Of a DNA stretch of 64,000 bases, positions 28,051 to 37,784 are shown in pieces (within the stretch, counting starts at the first letter, position 1; each line of letters begins with the position of its first letter). The translations under genes and the position numbers were made by a program. The DNA is from Arminella tubonensis (lineage in GTDB: Bacteria > Pseudomonadota > Alphaproteobacteria > Rhizobiales > Rhizobiaceae): NCBI RefSeq assembly GCF_003240585.1, contig NZ_PCDP01000033.1, positions 56,459 to 120,458 on the forward strand, read 5' to 3'. The notes beneath the pieces were generated by a model. The model searched no databases, was not told the DNA's origin, and saw nothing but the letters and a program-made list of their open reading frames with translations.

Positions 28051-29055
28051 TTATCCCGCTGTGCTTTCCCGGGGAACAAGGGCGAAACCCAGGTCAAATG
28101 TCTCGACCCCCGACTTCGTCGACGCGTTCAACGAAGCAAGGACTTTTTCGGCGGCGAGCTTGCCGGTTTCGTAGCGTCGTGTGGCAATCGACGACAGCGA
28201 CGGCGAGGCGCAGGCTGCGAATTCGAGATCGTGAAAGCCGATGATCGAAATGTCGTCTGGCATTCGGATGCCGTGCTTGCGGCATTCCTGCATCGCGCCG
28301 AGCGCCAGGTTGTCGTCGGTGCAGAATATGGCCTCAGGCAAATCTCCGCGCAGACGCATTTCTGAAAACAGGTCGGATCCGAGGGCAACCGAGCTGTGTC
28401 GAGGTATTCGCGCGATCACGTTCATTCCCGCCAACCCGGCCTCTTCCATGGCGATGCCATAGCCATCAAGGCGAGATTGGGCGCGACGGTCGAGATTGCC
28501 GGTCAGAAAGGCGATGCGGCGAAGGCCCCGATCGAGAAGATGCCGCGTGGCTGCATGGCCGGCGAGCTCCTGAGACATGCCGATGTTGATGTTGATCGGG
28601 TCGGCCGAGAGTTCGAACGTCTCGACAACGGGGACATGCGCCTGGATGAGAAGCTGCCTCGAAAGCGTCGTGTGGTTGACGCCGGCGATGATAATGGCTT
28701 CGACCCTCTGGCCAAGCAAAGCCTTGATGGCATTCTCTTCCTCAATCTCGGAATAGCGACTGTTGACGACAATGAGCTGAAAGCCGTGCTCAATGAGCAC
28801 CTCGTGAAGGGCGAACAAATATTCCGCGAAGATGACGTTGTAGAGCGTCGGGACGATAACGCCGATGGCATGCGAGCGCGACGAGGCCAATCGGCTCGCC
28901 GCAACATTCGTGACGTAGCCAAGTTCCGTGACGGCGGCCTCGACGCGCAGCCGCAATCCTTGTGAAACCGCGTCGGGTTTCCGCAAGACGCGCGAGACGG
29001 TGATCGGGCTCACCCCCGCTAAGTTTGCCACATCGTCAAGTGTAACTCGGCGCAT
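28051..29055 (-). CDS. LacI family transcriptional regulator
   Basis: A 334-residue repressor. The N-terminal helix-turn-helix VTLDDVANLAGVSPITVSRVLRKPDAVS is standard LacI. The periplasmic-binding-protein-like core contains SHAIGVIVPTLYNVIFAEYL, FCTDDNLALGAMQECRKHGIRMPDDISIIGFHD and TRRYETGKLAAEKVL. It is divergent from the ribose-type ABC operon, with paired palindromes in between (29127-29165) that are its likely operators. A sugar or polyol inducer is expected. Confidence 0.92.
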   Translation of the reverse strand: MRRVTLDDVANLAGVSPITVSRVLRKPDAVSQGLRLRVEAAVTELGYVTNVAASRLASSRSHAIGVIVPTLYNVIFAEYLFALHEVLIEHGFQLIVVNSRYSEIEEENAIKALLGQRVEAIIIAGVNHTTLSRQLLIQAHVPVVETFELSADPININIGMSQELAGHAATRHLLDRGLRRIAFLTGNLDRRAQSRLDGYGIAMEEAGLAGMNVIARIPRHSSVALGSDLFSEMRLRGDLPEAIFCTDDNLALGAMQECRKHGIRMPDDISIIGFHDLEFAACASPSLSSIATRRYETGKLAAEKVLASLNASTKSGVETFDLGFALVPRESTAG

Positions 29056-29126
29056 ACAACGTCCTCAGTCAATTCAATCGAAATAATCATTCCGGAAATC
29101 AAAGCATATTACGCACCATGACATAG

Positions 29127-29165
29127 TTGACAGCGCTAGCAAATACGATTTGACAGCGCTGTCAA
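29127..29165. promoter_or_regulatory. Tandem LacI-type operators
   Basis: TTGACAGCGCTGTCAA (29150-29165) is a perfect 16-base palindrome. TTGACAGCGCTAGCAA (29127-29142) is a near copy 23 bases upstream. They lie between the LacI gene and the ABC operon. The TTGACA halves may also serve as -35 elements, so binding would block RNA polymerase. Confidence 0.8.
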
Positions 29166-29276
29166 CTATGTTAGGTTTTGAGGGTTCCGGATCAGGATGG
29201 GATGGAGCCTTCCGGACCTAGCGTGCCAAATCAACAAAGGTGGGGCGGCTCGGTCCGCCCGAGGAGGAGAACACCC

Positions 29277-30416
29277 ATGCCCGACGTGAAATCAAAAAGG
29301 ATAGCGAGCGTCGCTGCCTTCTCGGTGCCGATGCTCGCATTGCTCTGTGGCGCGGCCTATGCGGCGCCGCAAGTTGTTGCAGGTCCGGCGACAGACGCAA
29401 AATGCATGGCGCCCTGGGCTTCGGACACCCAATTTCTCCAATATAAGAAGAAGGACGGTCCGTACCGGATTGCGTTTGCCAATGGCTATATCGCCAATAC
29501 CTGGCGCATTCAGATGGTCCAGACCGCGAAGGCCTACGTCGCCCAGCCCGATGTTGCTGCCAAGTTGAAAGAGTTCAAGGTCGTGTCCACGGGCGAGGAT
29601 GTTCCCGCGCAGATTTCCGCGATCAACAATTTCATCGACGCGGGGTATGACGCGATCGTTGTCGATGCGCAGAACCCCACGGCTTTCGGCCCGGTCATCA
29701 AGCGGGCAAAGGAAGCTGGCGTCGTTCTGGTCGCGTTCGATAATGTTCTCGACACGAAGGACGCCATCAATGTCAATGTCGACCAGAAGGGACTTGGTGT
29801 CATCTGGGGGGATTGGCTTGTCAAACATATGCCGAACGGCGGCAAGGTGCTCGAAGTGCGCGGCGTTGCCGGTACATCGGTCGATACCGATCGTCATGAG
29901 GGAATAAAGGAGACGCTGGCGGCATCCGGCAAGAAGTTCAACGTTACCGAGGTCGTCGGCAAATGGGACGACGGGGTGGCGCAAAAGGCGACTGCCGACG
30001 CGATTGCGACCAATGGCCCATTTGACGGCTTTACCGCCCAAGGTGGCGACACCGGCGTTGTACAGGCAATGATGGACGCCAAGCATCCCTTTGTGCCGTT
30101 TGGCGGCGAGACCGAGAACGGATTTCGCAAGCTCTGCGCGGCCCATGCGGCTGACGGCCTGAAATGCGCCTCTGCCGGTACCGGTCCAGCTCAGGTCGCC
30201 GTGGCCATCAAGACGGCGATCGCCGCGCTCGAGGGCGATATCGTCCCGCAGGCGGTAAAGCTGCCAACGGCTCTCGTGATGGATCCGGATTTCAAGAAGG
30301 GCCAGGACTTCTATCCCGATCAGTCCGACAACTTCTTCGTTGGCAATTCCTTCCCGACCTGCGGCATCAATTTTACGGCGCAGGAAATTATGGGGCAGAC
30401 AAAAGAAAACCAGTAG
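29277..30416 (+). CDS. Sugar ABC transporter substrate-binding protein, ribose type
   Basis: A 379-residue periplasmic binding protein. The signal peptide is about residues 1-28 (ending AAYAAPQ). The core YRIAFANGYIANTWRIQM, NNFIDAGYDAIVVDAQNPTA, GLGVIWGDWLVKHM and EVRGVAGTSVDTDRHEG is of the RbsB-like (Peripla_BP_4) fold. GAGGAGGAG before the ATG at 29277 fixes the start. It leads an operon with one ATPase and two permeases. The ligand is probably a sugar or polyol; the nearby polyol dehydrogenases hint at a sugar alcohol. Confidence 0.88.
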   Translation: MPDVKSKRIASVAAFSVPMLALLCGAAYAAPQVVAGPATDAKCMAPWASDTQFLQYKKKDGPYRIAFANGYIANTWRIQMVQTAKAYVAQPDVAAKLKEFKVVSTGEDVPAQISAINNFIDAGYDAIVVDAQNPTAFGPVIKRAKEAGVVLVAFDNVLDTKDAINVNVDQKGLGVIWGDWLVKHMPNGGKVLEVRGVAGTSVDTDRHEGIKETLAASGKKFNVTEVVGKWDDGVAQKATADAIATNGPFDGFTAQGGDTGVVQAMMDAKHPFVPFGGETENGFRKLCAAHAADGLKCASAGTGPAQVAVAIKTAIAALEGDIVPQAVKLPTALVMDPDFKKGQDFYPDQSDNFFVGNSFPTCGINFTAQEIMGQTKENQ

Positions 30417-30495
30417 CCCACTTTGACCGAGAGGCAGCCTGCGGGCGTTGGCGCCCGCGGCACGTCGTCTGTTACAACCCTCTGGGAGGTGGGAC

Positions 30496-32034
30496 TTGAC
30501 CTTATCCGAGCCGCTTTTCGTCATGGAAGGCATATCGAAACGCTATGGCGGCGTTGTCGCGCTGAAGGATGCCGATATTGCCGTCAGGTCAGGGGCCATC
30601 CATGCTGTTCTCGGTGAGAACGGTGCCGGCAAATCGACCCTTATCAAGATCATGGCCGGGGTTGTCGCGCCCGATGAAGGGCGGATGCTGCTGGATGGAA
30701 AGGAAATCTCCTTTTCGTCGCCGGCGGCTGCCAATGTGGCGGGCATCGTCTGCGTCTTTCAGGAGCTTTCGCTGATCCCCGACCTGTCGGTCGCCGATAA
30801 CATTGCCATCAGCAAGCCTCCGCTGCGTTTCGGCATGATCGACCGTCGAAAGCAGCGTCAGATCGCAGAGGAAGCGCTTGCGCGGGCGGGGGCCTCGGAC
30901 ATTCATCCGTCCTCGCTGGTCAAGGACTTGCCGCTCTCCCGTCGCCAGATCGTCGAGATTGCCAAGGCACTGGCGCGCAAACCGCGGCTGATGATCCTCG
31001 ACGAGGCCACGTCGGCGCTGAGCCAGGCGGACGTCGAGAGGATTTTCGGGGTGCTGAAACGACTTCGCGCCGAAGGATTGGCGCTAATCTACATTTCCCA
31101 TCGCATGCACGAGATCTCAGAACTTGCCGATGATTGCACCGTGTTTCGAAACGGACGCAGCATCGAATCCTACAAAGCGGGCACCAAGACCGACCAGCAG
31201 GTGATCGAGCTGATGATCGGACGGGAATACACCAGCGTATTTCCGCCGAAACCGGAGCAGCGCAAGGACCGACCGCCGATCCTGTCCTGTCGGGATCTTT
31301 CCTGGGACGGCAGGCTTTCGGGGATTAGCTTCGATCTGAAGCCGGGAGAAATCGTCGGCATCGGCGGATTGGACGGACAGGGCCAGCGCGAGTTGCTTCT
31401 GGCGCTGTTCGGGGTCCTGCGCGATGTCAAAGGCGGGATCGAAGTTGACGGCAGGCGGGTGACGCTCCGCAGCCCTCGCGACGCGAAATCGGATGCGATC
31501 GCGATGGCGCTCATTCCGGAGGATCGCAAGACCGAGGGTCTGCTGCTGCCGATGACCGTGCGGGAAAATCTGTCGATTGCAGCGCTCGATCGCGTTTCCA
31601 GTAGAGGCGTCATCGACCGGGCCTTGGAGGAGCGCCAGATAGACGATCTTCTCAAGCTGCTGGCCATCAAGGCGGCAACGATAGACATGCCTGCCGCGGC
31701 GCTTTCCGGAGGCAATCAGCAGAAGGTGGTCATCGCCAAATGGTTGATGAACCAACCACGGATCATCCTGCTCAACGATCCGACACGCGGCATCGACGTC
31801 GGAACCAAGCAGGAAATCTACGTGCTTTTACAAAGACTTGCAGACGCAGGCGCGGCGATCATTTTCTATTCCACCGACTACGCCGAACTGATCGGCTGCT
31901 GCGACCGGGCACTTGTCATGTATGACGGTCGCATCGTTCGCGAGCTCGCAGGCGCCGAGATCACCGAGCAGGAACTCGTCGGCGGTGCGCTCAACATTGG
32001 TGCGCATCAGGCCCAGCAAAGGATTGCCCGATGA
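30496..32034 (+). CDS. Sugar ABC transporter ATP-binding protein, RbsA-like (two domains)
   Basis: A 512-residue tandem ATPase. Domain 1 has Walker A GENGAGKST, the signature-like LPLSRRQIVEIAKALA and Walker B LMILDEATSAL. Domain 2 has a degenerate Walker A (GIGGLDGQGQREL) and an intact signature LSGGNQQKVVIAKWL, as usual in RbsA/MglA proteins. The start is a TTG at 30496, placed six bases after GGGAGGTGG; the first ATG (30523) has no such site and would shorten the conserved N-terminus. Confidence 0.88.
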   Translation: MTLSEPLFVMEGISKRYGGVVALKDADIAVRSGAIHAVLGENGAGKSTLIKIMAGVVAPDEGRMLLDGKEISFSSPAAANVAGIVCVFQELSLIPDLSVADNIAISKPPLRFGMIDRRKQRQIAEEALARAGASDIHPSSLVKDLPLSRRQIVEIAKALARKPRLMILDEATSALSQADVERIFGVLKRLRAEGLALIYISHRMHEISELADDCTVFRNGRSIESYKAGTKTDQQVIELMIGREYTSVFPPKPEQRKDRPPILSCRDLSWDGRLSGISFDLKPGEIVGIGGLDGQGQRELLLALFGVLRDVKGGIEVDGRRVTLRSPRDAKSDAIAMALIPEDRKTEGLLLPMTVRENLSIAALDRVSSRGVIDRALEERQIDDLLKLLAIKAATIDMPAAALSGGNQQKVVIAKWLMNQPRIILLNDPTRGIDVGTKQEIYVLLQRLADAGAAIIFYSTDYAELIGCCDRALVMYDGRIVRELAGAEITEQELVGGALNIGAHQAQQRIAR

Positions 32035-33026
32035 GCCAGGGAAAGTCCAGCGAATGGCGGTTCTGGTACGCACAGCACAAGGGAACGCTCTTGGCGGCTG
32101 GCCTCTTCGTCGTCATGTTTGCGATCTACGTCTCCAACCATCCGGCCGGCTTTACGCCCAATGTGGTTCAGACGGCTTCGAACAAGGCGACGCTTCTCGC
32201 ATTCGTGGCGATGGCGCAATGTTTCGTGGTCATCACCGGCGGGATCGATCTTTCCGCCGGGATGATTCTGATCCTCAGCAATTGTCTTGCCTCCTGGCTG
32301 GTGGTGGGAACGCCGTTTCAGACCGGTATCGGGATTGCTGCCGTTCTGCTGGCCGGACTCGGTTGCGGCGCGCTGAACGGGTTGATCATCATTTTCGGTC
32401 GGCTGCAGCCAATCGTCACCACCATCGCGACAAGTGCGATCTTCTTCGGTCTTGCCCTGCTGCTGCGGCCAACGCCTGGCGGCGCGGTCAACGAGACGCT
32501 TGCTGATGTCTTTACGTCCAAGCTCTTCGGCATCTTTCCGACAAGCCTGATCGTGCTTGCCGCAACCATCCTATTGATCTGGATTCCCTTCAGCCGCTCG
32601 ACCCTTGGCAGGGCAGCCTACGCAGCCGGCTCTGCCGAAAACGCCGCTTACATGTCCGGAATGCCGCTGAAATCGGCAAAGTTTACGGCCTACGCGCTCG
32701 GAGGGCTGCTTTCTTCCATCGGGGGGCTATACCTGACTTTCTTTTCCTATACGGGGGAGGCGGCCTATGCGAGCGGTAACGCCTATACGCTTTATTCGAT
32801 CGCGGCGGTCGTGCTCGGTGGAGTGGCGCTGTCCGGCGGCAGGGGAAGCGCTATCGGCGCGGTATTCGGCGCGCTCGCATTTCGCACCATCGGCGATCTC
32901 CTATTCGTCTTCGACTTCGATCCGCTTTGGCAGCCGCTGTTTCAGGGCGTCGTCCTTATGCTGGCGATCAGCATCGGCTGCTTCGGCCTTGCCCGCGTTC
33001 GCAACCGGCTGGAGTGGTTTCAATGA
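32031..33026 (+). CDS. Sugar ABC transporter permease, RbsC-like (first)
   Basis: A 331-residue membrane protein with the RbsC pattern: FVVITGGIDLSAGMILILSN, GRLQPIVTTIATSAIFFGLAL, YAAGSAENAAYMSGMPLKSAK and VLGGVALSGGRGSAIGAVFGAL. Its ATG overlaps the ATPase stop. It probably forms a heterodimer with the next gene. Confidence 0.9.
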   Translation: MSQGKSSEWRFWYAQHKGTLLAAGLFVVMFAIYVSNHPAGFTPNVVQTASNKATLLAFVAMAQCFVVITGGIDLSAGMILILSNCLASWLVVGTPFQTGIGIAAVLLAGLGCGALNGLIIIFGRLQPIVTTIATSAIFFGLALLLRPTPGGAVNETLADVFTSKLFGIFPTSLIVLAATILLIWIPFSRSTLGRAAYAAGSAENAAYMSGMPLKSAKFTAYALGGLLSSIGGLYLTFFSYTGEAAYASGNAYTLYSIAAVVLGGVALSGGRGSAIGAVFGALAFRTIGDLLFVFDFDPLWQPLFQGVVLMLAISIGCFGLARVRNRLEWFQ

Positions 33027-34006
33027 GCGAGGAAGCATCTCCCATGCGGCAATCCATGGTGCCTGCGCGGCTGCGGGGCATTGATCCCGCGGTCGCGATT
33101 GCTTTCGGCTGCATCCTCCTGCTTCTGATTGGCGGCTCCTTTTATTCCACCAACTTCCTTTCGCCCGATTATCTGCTGCAGCAATTGAAGGTCGCATCGT
33201 TCCTCGGCGTCATCGCAACCGGCATGATGATGGTCATCCTTCTTGGACAGATCGATCTTTCGGTCCCCTGGGTCGTAACGACAGGGGCGATGATGGCGTG
33301 CGCGGCAACAGTCCATGGCACAAGCGGATCGATCCTCGCCATTCCGTTCGGGATCTTCTGCGGTGCAATGATCGGCCTGGTGAATGGCATTGCCGTCGCC
33401 TATCTCAGGATTCCCTCGATGATCATCACGCTCGCCACGAACGCGGTCGCGCAGGGGCTGATGGTCGTCTACACCGGCGGCTTCTCCCCCCAGGATACGG
33501 CTTCCCCGGCGATGCGGTTCCTGGCAACTGGTTTCGCAATTCCCAGCATCCCAAATGGTGTCCTGGTGTGGCTGATCGTCGGGGTCTTGGCCGTCTTCCT
33601 GTTGACGCGTACGACGCTCGGCCGCTCGCTTTATGCCATCGGCAATCGTGAGAGAGCGGCCTACATGTCGGGCATAAATACGCGCCGCATCACCATGATA
33701 GCGTTTGTCATCTCAGGTGGCTTGAGTGCGCTCGGCGGCGTCCTTTTGGCCGGTTATGCCTCCAAGGCCTCGCAGTCGATGGGAGACGCCTACCTGCTTC
33801 CCTCGATTGCGGCAGTCGTACTCGGCGGAACCCATGTTCTGGGTGGCAAAGGTTCATATCTTGGGACCGTCGCCGGCGTCATACTGATCACGCTGCTGCA
33901 ATCCATCCTGTCCGTCATGCAGATAGAAGAAGCCGGAAGACAGCTGATCTATGGTACGGTGATCATCTGCATGCTCCTGCTGTACGGCCGCCAGAAAGCC
34001 CTCTGA
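33023..34006 (+). CDS. Sugar ABC transporter permease, RbsC-like (second)
   Basis: A 327-residue RbsC-family permease: MMMVILLGQIDLSVPWVVTTGA, RIPSMIITLATNAVAQGLMV, YAIGNRERAAYMSGINTRRIT and VLGGTHVLGGKGSYLGTVAGV. The ATG overlaps the previous permease stop (ATGA). Two different permeases in one ribose-type system suggest a heteromeric channel. No strong terminator was seen after it. Confidence 0.9.
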   Translation: MSEEASPMRQSMVPARLRGIDPAVAIAFGCILLLLIGGSFYSTNFLSPDYLLQQLKVASFLGVIATGMMMVILLGQIDLSVPWVVTTGAMMACAATVHGTSGSILAIPFGIFCGAMIGLVNGIAVAYLRIPSMIITLATNAVAQGLMVVYTGGFSPQDTASPAMRFLATGFAIPSIPNGVLVWLIVGVLAVFLLTRTTLGRSLYAIGNRERAAYMSGINTRRITMIAFVISGGLSALGGVLLAGYASKASQSMGDAYLLPSIAAVVLGGTHVLGGKGSYLGTVAGVILITLLQSILSVMQIEEAGRQLIYGTVIICMLLLYGRQKAL

Positions 34007-34283
34007 ACCGATCAGCCGCCAGCGGTTTTTCCGCCGAAATTGAATGATCCAGCTAATATTTACGCGTGGAAATTTTATGTTGCATTGCGACAGGATTCAT
34101 TTCTGTCGAGATAATTAGCATCTTCAAAAATAATCTAGTAATTTCAAGCAATTGCCAGCTGCAGGGCGACCTGAACCCCAAATGTCGCCCGCGGCAAGCT
34201 TGACAGCCTCTGGAAAAATGAAGGATATAAACTTTACGCATGTAATGTTGTGCGTGAACGTCCGTAAGGGAGGGACGGAAACC

Positions 34284-35597
34284 ATGAGCAAAATTATTCG
34301 CATTCTATCTGCGTCCGCAGCCGGATTTGGGCTAATGGCAGGATTGGCCCATGCCGAGGAACTGACGATCGCCACCGTCAACAACGGCGATATGATCATC
34401 ATGCAAAAGCTCTCGTCGGAATGGGAAAAGGAAACCGGCAACAAGCTGAACTGGGTGGTACTGGAAGAGAACGTCCTGCGGCAGAAGGTCACGACCGACA
34501 TTGCGACCAAGAGCGGTCAGTTCGACATTCTGACGATCGGCGGCTACGAAGCGCCGATCTGGGGGAAGGCTGGATGGCTCGAGCCGGTCGGCGATCTCGG
34601 GGACGACTACGACTACGACGATCTGCTTGCGCCGATCAAGACCGGATTGACCGTCGATGGCAAGCTCTATGCGGTTCCCTTCTACACGGAAAGCTCGTTC
34701 ACGCTTTATCGCAAGGACTTGTTCGACGCGGCAGGCATCAAGATGCCGGATCAGCCCACCTATGACCAGATCAAGGAATACGCGGCCAAGCTGACCGACA
34801 AGTCGAAGGAACAGTATGGCATTTGCCTTCGCGGCAAGCCGGGCTGGGGCGAGAACATGGCGTTTCTCGGCACCATGATCAACACCTATGGCGGCCGCTG
34901 GTTCGATATGGACTGGAAGCCGCAGATCAATTCCAAGCCGTGGAAGCAAGCCATCACCGACTACGTCGCTCTCATGACGAAATATGGCCCTCCGGGCGCC
35001 ACGTCGAATGGCTTCAATGAAAACCAGGCACTGTTCTCGACCGGGCATTGCGCGATGTGGATCGACGCAACGTCGGCTGCTGGCCGCGTCTACGATCCCA
35101 AGCAGAGCAAAGTTGCCGACATGATCGCCTTCACGCGCGCACCGGTCAACGTGACGCCCAACGGTTCGAGCTGGTCATGGTCCTGGAACCTCGCAATCCC
35201 GGCAACGTCGACGAAGACCGAAGCAGCGAAGTCATTCCTCAAGTGGGCGACTTCCAAAGAATACGTCAAGCTGGTCGGCGAGAAGGAAGGCTGGGTAGCG
35301 GTGCCGCCGGGTACGCGGAGATCGACCTATGACCTGCCGGAATACCAGAAGGCTGCGCCATTTGCGGCAACTGTGGAGAAGGCAATTCTTTCGGCCGATC
35401 CGTCCAAGCCGACCAAGGATCCGGTGCCTTACACTGGCGTCCAGTTCGTCGCGATTCCTGAATTCCAGGGAGTAGGCACCGTTGTCGGTCAACAGATCGC
35501 GGCGGCCCTTGCCGGCCAGCAGACCGTCGATGCTGCCCTCGACAATGCCCAGAAGCAGGTCGAGCGCGACATGAAAAAAGCCGGTTATCCAAAGTAA
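34284..35597 (+). CDS. smoE: Sorbitol/mannitol-type ABC substrate-binding protein (SmoE-like)
   Basis: A 437-residue family 1 binding protein. The signal peptide is residues 1-24 (GLAHAEE). The mature part has LTIATVNNGDMIIMQKLSSEWEK, VPFYTESSFTLYRKDLFDAAGI, GRWFDMDWKPQINSKPW and WSWSWNLAIPATSTKTEAAKSF, as in SmoE of rhizobial sorbitol/mannitol importers. GGGAGGGACGG lies before the ATG. In the usual smo operon smoF, smoG and smoK follow; here only 268 bases separate it from the sorbitol-dehydrogenase-like gene, so its membrane and ATPase partners are missing locally. Confidence 0.82.
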   Translation: MSKIIRILSASAAGFGLMAGLAHAEELTIATVNNGDMIIMQKLSSEWEKETGNKLNWVVLEENVLRQKVTTDIATKSGQFDILTIGGYEAPIWGKAGWLEPVGDLGDDYDYDDLLAPIKTGLTVDGKLYAVPFYTESSFTLYRKDLFDAAGIKMPDQPTYDQIKEYAAKLTDKSKEQYGICLRGKPGWGENMAFLGTMINTYGGRWFDMDWKPQINSKPWKQAITDYVALMTKYGPPGATSNGFNENQALFSTGHCAMWIDATSAAGRVYDPKQSKVADMIAFTRAPVNVTPNGSSWSWSWNLAIPATSTKTEAAKSFLKWATSKEYVKLVGEKEGWVAVPPGTRRSTYDLPEYQKAAPFAATVEKAILSADPSKPTKDPVPYTGVQFVAIPEFQGVGTVVGQQIAAALAGQQTVDAALDNAQKQVERDMKKAGYPK

Positions 35598-35642
35598 GAA
35601 CTTTGGCTTTCGCGGCGATGCCGCTAGCTCCACCCAGAAGAG

Positions 35643-35665
35643 TTCCGGCAGAAGGTCTGCCGGAA
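35643..35665 (+). terminator. Intergenic hairpin after smoE-like gene
   Basis: A perfect 10-base stem (TTCCGGCAGA / TCTGCCGGAA) around AGG, followed by only three T. It may be a weak terminator or an mRNA-stabilising hairpin of the kind found after highly expressed binding-protein genes. Confidence 0.6.
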
Positions 35666-35865
35666 TTTCCACGTCAGACCTTTTACGATCCCGCCCAGGC
35701 GGCACAGAGCCAAATGGCAAGAAAACCTTTCCTTCAACGAAGCCGGCTGGCATCTTTTTGCTGCCGGGGGCAAGGTGCCGCCGGGCCTCGACTAGAGCCG
35801 GTGCAGGGACCAGACAAGCCCGCTCATTTCCCGCCTAACGATTGCTGCAAGAACTGGAGAGCGAC

Positions 35866-36636
35866 ATGAGACTGAAAGACAAGATCGCGCTGATCACGGG
35901 CGGCGCACGCGGCATCGGCTTTGGCTTTGCCGAAGCCTTCGTCAAGGAAGGCGCCAAGGTCGTGATTGCCGATATCGACATTGAACGCGCGACCAGGGCC
36001 GCAGCTTCGATCGGTCCGGCGGTCAAGGCCGTCAAACTCGATGTGACAGACCTTGCCGCGATAGACGCTGTCGTTAGGGCTGTCGATGAAGAGTTCGGCG
36101 GTATCGATATCCTCGTCAACAACGCGGCCATATTCGATATGGCGCCGATCAACGAAATTTCCGAGGCAAGCTACGACAGGGTCTTCGCGATCAATCTCAA
36201 GGCGCCTCTGTTTATGATGAAGGCCGTGTCGAACGTCATGATCGCGCGGGGCAGGGGCGGCAAGATCATCAATATGGCAAGCCAGGCCGGCCGCCGCGGC
36301 GAAGCGCTTGTCACGCTGTATTGTGCTTCCAAGGCAGCGATCATCTCGGCGACGCAGTCGGCGGCTTTGGCGCTGGTCAAGCACGGCATCAACGTCAATG
36401 CCATTGCCCCCGGCGTCGTCGACGGCGAACATTGGGACGTGGTCGATGCGCAGTTCGCGAAATGGGAAGGCTTGAAGCCAGGCGAAAAGAAAGCAGCCGT
36501 CGCGAAGTCTGTTCCGATCGGCCGCTTCGCCACGCCAGACGATATCAAGGGCCTGGCGGTCTTTCTCGCCTCCGCCGATAGCGACTACATCCTTGCCCAG
36601 ACCTACAACGTCGACGGCGGAAACTGGATGAGCTGA
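35866..36636 (+). CDS. smoS: Sorbitol dehydrogenase-like SDR
   Basis: A 256-residue classical short-chain dehydrogenase. Cofactor motif TGGARGIG with the following VVIADIDIE (acidic residue favouring NAD), NNAA, catalytic Ser in NMASQAG and YCASK. The sequence closely follows SmoS/PolS L-iditol 2-dehydrogenases, which oxidise sorbitol to fructose. CTGGAGAGCGAC before the ATG is its ribosome binding site. It sits between the smoE-like gene and a zinc alcohol dehydrogenase, supporting a polyol pathway. The exact polyol is not certain. Confidence 0.87.
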   Translation: MRLKDKIALITGGARGIGFGFAEAFVKEGAKVVIADIDIERATRAAASIGPAVKAVKLDVTDLAAIDAVVRAVDEEFGGIDILVNNAAIFDMAPINEISEASYDRVFAINLKAPLFMMKAVSNVMIARGRGGKIINMASQAGRRGEALVTLYCASKAAIISATQSAALALVKHGINVNAIAPGVVDGEHWDVVDAQFAKWEGLKPGEKKAAVAKSVPIGRFATPDDIKGLAVFLASADSDYILAQTYNVDGGNWMS

Positions 36637-36676
36637 TCCCGCAAGCGGCATTGCGGTCAAAGGAAAAGAGGAAGAA

Positions 36677-37687
36677 ATGCAGGCTATTTGCTTCACGGAA
36701 AAAGGCGTTGCAACGTGTGAGGACGTGCCGCGGCCGGAACTCGTGCCGGGTCATGTCCTTGTGCGCGTGCGCGCCGCCGGCTTGTGCCATACCGATATCG
36801 ACGTGCTGCATGGTCGCTACGGCGAGGGGCGGTTTCCACTGGTTCCGGGCCATGAATATGCGGGTGTCGTGGAGGCTGTTGCCGCTGATGTAAGCGGGAT
36901 CAGCGTTGGGGCGCGCATCGCCGTCGATCCCAATCTCCCCTGCGGCTCCTGCAGCGCATGTCGCAAGGGACTGACCAATCTATGCCGCAACCTCAAGGCC
37001 TATGGCGTCACCGACAATGGCGGTTTCGCCGAATATAGTCTCGTCAAGGCTGATCACCTTCATGATATCGGCGATCTTGCCTTTGACGTCGCAGCTCTGG
37101 CGGAACCGCTTGCCTGCGTACTCAATGGTCTGGGCAGCGCCGGATTGAAGGCGGGTCCAGGCGCTACCGAAACCGCGCTCGTCTTCGGCGCGGGACCCAT
37201 CGGCCTCCTGCTGGCCTTGTCGCTGAAGGCGGAAGGGGTTCAATCGGTCACCGTTGCCGACATCAACGAAAGCCGGCTCGCATTTGCTGAAGAGCTTGGG
37301 CTGGAGACGGCGGTTTCAGGTTCTCAGGCATTGCTGGCGCGCAAGCGGAGTTTTGATTTTGTCGCGGACGCAACGGGGATTGCAAGCGTGGTGGAGGGGA
37401 TGATCGATTTTGCGACGGATGGCGGCACCGTTCTGATATTCGGTGTTTGCGCCCCGGAGACGCGCATCTCGCTTGCGCCGTTCGAGATATTCCGCCGACA
37501 GATCAAGCTTGCAGGCTCCCACTCTCTGAACCGCAACATCCCCGAGGCGCTGGCGATCCTGCGCCGAGACGGGGGCCGGATGGCGAGACTGGTTTCGCAT
37601 CGCCTGCCCTTGGCAGAGATCTCGCCCTATTTCTCCAGGAAGCCATCTGATCCGGCAAGCATGAAGGTTCAATTCGTGGCCGAATAG
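36677..37687 (+). CDS. Zinc-dependent medium-chain alcohol dehydrogenase
   Basis: A 336-residue MDR enzyme. Catalytic zinc ligands are Cys in AAGLCHTD and the GHE motif in VPGHEYAGVV. The structural zinc lobe is CGSCSACRKGLTNLC. The Rossmann motif is VFGAGPIGLLLA followed by VTVADINESR (NAD preference). It lies 40 bases after smoS in the same direction. Polyol dehydrogenases such as sorbitol, xylitol or arabinitol dehydrogenase belong here; the substrate is not determined. Confidence 0.85.
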   Translation: MQAICFTEKGVATCEDVPRPELVPGHVLVRVRAAGLCHTDIDVLHGRYGEGRFPLVPGHEYAGVVEAVAADVSGISVGARIAVDPNLPCGSCSACRKGLTNLCRNLKAYGVTDNGGFAEYSLVKADHLHDIGDLAFDVAALAEPLACVLNGLGSAGLKAGPGATETALVFGAGPIGLLLALSLKAEGVQSVTVADINESRLAFAEELGLETAVSGSQALLARKRSFDFVADATGIASVVEGMIDFATDGGTVLIFGVCAPETRISLAPFEIFRRQIKLAGSHSLNRNIPEALAILRRDGGRMARLVSHRLPLAEISPYFSRKPSDPASMKVQFVAE

Positions 37688-37784
37688 CACTTGTCCGGGG
37701 GATCGCCGGCTGCCGCTTGCGTTCCGCCTTTTCGTCAGACAGTGACTCATCTATTACCTAACGGGTGGCGTTGCAGGAGATCAG

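Noticed and set aside
34007..34040. A possible terminator after the second ribose-type permease (CCGCCAGCGG followed by TTTTT).
   Set aside because: The stem is only three to four base pairs with too small a loop, so it cannot be supported as a hairpin terminator.
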